A stretch of 64,000 bases of DNA from contig NZ_JAUNKC010000009.1 in the NCBI RefSeq assembly GCF_030532965.1, positions 1 through 64,000 of the forward strand. The letters are read 5' to 3'. Position 1 is the stretch's first letter. Each line of letters starts with the position of its first letter. The notes below the pieces were generated by a model. That model was not told where the DNA came from. It worked only from the letters and a program-made list of their open reading frames with translations, and made no database searches. Below are positions 62,475-64,000 of this stretch, piece after piece. Position numbers and translations under genes: made by a program. Source of the stretch: Corynebacterium sp. (GTDB lineage Bacteria; Actinomycetota; Actinomycetes; Mycobacteriales; Mycobacteriaceae).

Positions 62475-63248
62475 TTAGGGAAGGGTGATTCCCTGCGCCC
62501 ACCACACGGGAATTGCAGCCCGCACAGATTCCCACGTCCCGGTGTACGGGTCGAGGAACTCTGCGTCTTCAGGAATATCCGCAACCTTTTTCAGCTTCCC
62601 GATCTGTTCAGCATCTAACCCCCTCAATTCGTTGCGCGCAAGATGATAGCGCATCGCGATTTTCCCTTCGCGGCTTATCCGCGAAAAACTAAGGGGCACG
62701 CCCGCTTGCTTCCTCGTCAGCGATGTCAGACGGCAGGGGTCGCGCTGCAGTTCAAGCCACTGATCGAAGTGGAGAATATCCTTGGTTACAGGGTGGTAGC
62801 GGGGCGTTACGGCCACATCCTCGTAGGTTATTTCATGCCGCCACACTTGCCCACGGCTGGGTCCGCGGAGAATAAGGATGCTAAATTCGACACACCCTTC
62901 CTCATTAATGAAAACACTGCCCCGCCCGGCAGGTGCCGCATAGTTTTCGTCGAGATACTTCGTGAGTGTGTCGTAGTATTCCTCAACTTCATCGTCGCTG
63001 AAGGCATCGAAATCCACGTCACTGGCGAAGCTGGGTACAACCCACGTGGGCTGGTGCGCGACTGTGTAGGGAAAATCGGCACCCCAATCAATGTTTCTTT
63101 CCTTACCTGATTGAGCTTTGAGGAAGCAGGAAACGATTTCACTGTCAGCATTATCGGGATCCAGCAGGTAGTCCCGGTACGCGGGCGGTAATTCACAGCC
63201 GAGAAGCGTTTCCGCGTGCGCAATTTTTTCCGCCATTGCTGTGTTCAT
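62475..63248 (-). CDS. SMI1/KNR4 (SUKH) family protein
   Basis: A 257-aa soluble protein whose N-terminus AEKIAHAETLLGCELPPAYR followed by DYLLDPDNAD is the SUKH/SMI1-KNR4 entry motif, with a later HFDQWLELQRD segment as expected. SUKH proteins are widespread immunity proteins against polymorphic and contact-dependent toxins, often kept as orphans. The last 70 residues are extra and contain a leucine-rich-like segment (LARNELRGLDAEQIGKL). AAGGAG lies 4-7 nt before two tandem ATGs (63251, 63248). Confidence 0.75.
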   Translation of the reverse strand: MNTAMAEKIAHAETLLGCELPPAYRDYLLDPDNADSEIVSCFLKAQSGKERNIDWGADFPYTVAHQPTWVVPSFASDVDFDAFSDDEVEEYYDTLTKYLDENYAAPAGRGSVFINEEGCVEFSILILRGPSRGQVWRHEITYEDVAVTPRYHPVTKDILHFDQWLELQRDPCRLTSLTRKQAGVPLSFSRISREGKIAMRYHLARNELRGLDAEQIGKLKKVADIPEDAEFLDPYTGTWESVRAAIPVWWAQGITLP

Positions 63249-63337
63249 CATGAATCTCCTTGTCAGATCGCCGCCATCATGCAATGTGCCATTACTTTAC
63301 GCTTTTCGTTCGTATGCGACTTAAGGTTTTACTTTTT

Positions 63338-63348
63338 GCTTTTCGACG
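63338..63348 (+). repeat. GCTTTTCGACG element (intergenic)
   Basis: Full-length GCTTTTCGACGCCGCC (63338-63353) preceded by TTTTT, between the SUKH gene and the small immunity-like gene; a partial copy GCTTTTCG is at 63301. Confidence 0.85.
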
Positions 63349-63498
63349 CCGCCACCGCCCGCTCCCCACGTCGACTGGAGGTGCGGCCTCCCGCATGTGG
63401 ACATCGTTGGGGTGGGAGTGGGGGATTCGCGCACGTGTGGTGATGTGCTGGTTTATGCTTCGATGGAGATTGTTCAGGGCGTAGTAAAGGAAGGTGCC

Positions 63499-63945
63499 GT
63501 GTCGAAATCTCTTTCTGGTGGTGGCAGCCAGCTTCAGTGGGGTGTGGCCGACTTTGCAGACATGAATTGGCACGATTGTCTCATTCATGGGATGAGTATT
63601 GGCAACGATTCTTTGAATCTCACGTTCGATATTGATTACCTACTTCAGTGGCCAACCGAGAACGAGCGGGGACAGTTTCTTGTGGTGCGCTGCGATTTGG
63701 TGTTTTTTGATACCCGTGATCTCGTAATCGAATGCGCGAGCATGTATCCCTCGCTGGAGATTGGGACGATTCGAATGGAAACCCCAGAATCTGAGGAGGA
63801 AATCACGGACAATGAGCCTGAACGCAAGAAGTTTTTCCTCGAATGCCAAGAGGGCATGGTGAGCTTCACCGCCACCGGTTTTAAGCAAACTGCCACTGGG
63901 AAGCCGACGTGGTGCGCTACTGCTTATTCGTTGCGGAAAACGTAA
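63499..63945 (+). CDS. Small immunity-like protein (WHD-x-x-I motif)
   Basis: A 148-aa soluble protein. The segment ADMNWHDCLIHGMSIGND followed by LTFDIDYLLQW is shared by a common family of small uncharacterised proteins, some placed with Imm50-like immunity proteins; this identification is tentative. The rest is beta-rich (FLVVRCDLVFFDTRDLVIEC, GMVSFTATGFKQTATG). GTG 63499 is chosen because AAGGAAGG lies 5 nt upstream. Confidence 0.65.
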   Translation: MSKSLSGGGSQLQWGVADFADMNWHDCLIHGMSIGNDSLNLTFDIDYLLQWPTENERGQFLVVRCDLVFFDTRDLVIECASMYPSLEIGTIRMETPESEEEITDNEPERKKFFLECQEGMVSFTATGFKQTATGKPTWCATAYSLRKT

Positions 63946-63993
63946 CGTGCACCAACGCGACTTAAGAAAGGTTCTTTTATAAGGGAGCACGAG

Positions 63994-64000
63994 ATGATAG
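63994..64000 (+). CDS. Possible start of the next gene (partial)
   Basis: ATG at 63994 is preceded by AAGGGAG (63981-63987) with 6 nt spacing, a good initiation signal; only two codons are in the window, so no product can be given. Confidence 0.35.

Overview
The window is chromosomal DNA of a Corynebacterium species. The evidence is gene order and family content: lysG/lysE, ilvD, an mscCG-type glutamate-efflux channel gene facing ilvB-ilvN-ilvC, serA, leuB, and an odx-like FAH gene beside a DnaQ-like exonuclease and a cNMP/CBS/DUF294 protein follow the backbone I know from C. glutamicum, interrupted by accessory genes. An ilvBNC leader peptide of the C. glutamicum type, a perfect McbR-type operator (TAGAC-N6-GTCTA) and many genes with a -10 hexamer 7-8 nt before the ATG (leaderless transcripts) agree. 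The species cannot be named from sequence alone.

Layout. 1-2213: 5' part of a secreted Gly/Ala-rich protein gene and its DUF3558-like lipoprotein partner (cassette 1, cut by the window edge). 2438-11922: methyltransferase, odx-like gene, DnaQ-like exonuclease, cNMP-CBS-DUF294 signalling protein, SUFU-domain protein, photolyase, DUF2625 protein, leuB and a DUF4862 protein behind a 24-bp palindrome. 11975-21658: a SufC/SufB-D-like pair, SnoaL-like protein with divergent HxlR regulator, serA, a large lipoprotein, a DUF262 protein and a His-rich CDF exporter. 22390-31855: branched-chain amino acid synthesis (ilvC, ilvN, ilvB with attenuator; ilvD), mscCG, a PH-domain membrane protein and a GT87-like mannosyltransferase. 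31958-35252: DoxX protein, secreted HNH nuclease, lysG/lysE. 35313-37984: cassette 2, complete. 38070-47454: gatB, an ECF transporter (S, T and fused A subunits), ald, DUF4241 protein, pfkA and a DHA2 drug exporter. 47673-49830: a frameshifted tandem NTF2-like lipoprotein and an RCC1-repeat protein. 50420-59072: a tightly coupled seven-gene glycoconjugate operon (three glycosyltransferases, ABC exporter, two APH-fold kinases, UDP-glucose dehydrogenase). 59081-63945: unknown protein, YeeE-TusA fusion under a McbR-type box, YwiC-like protein, SMI1/KNR4 protein and a small immunity-like protein.

How parts work together. IlvB/N, IlvC and IlvD make the common valine/isoleucine path and LeuB serves leucine, with translation of the ilv leader probably gating ilvBNC. 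MscCG and LysE export glutamate and lysine/arginine. The 50-59 kb operon looks like a complete route for making and exporting a uronic-acid-containing glycan or glycolipid.

Most notable: (1) an 11-mer, GCTTTTCGACG, occurs 16 times on both strands, in genes (all three frames) and between genes, far above chance; its function is unknown to me. (2) The two DUF3558-like/Gly-Ala-rich cassettes are near-identical except for two blocks, the C-terminal domain of the lipoprotein and the first ~35 residues of the secreted protein, a pattern suggesting matched partners. (3) A minimal SufC-SufB/D pair stands apart from any full SUF operon. (4) The glycan operon.
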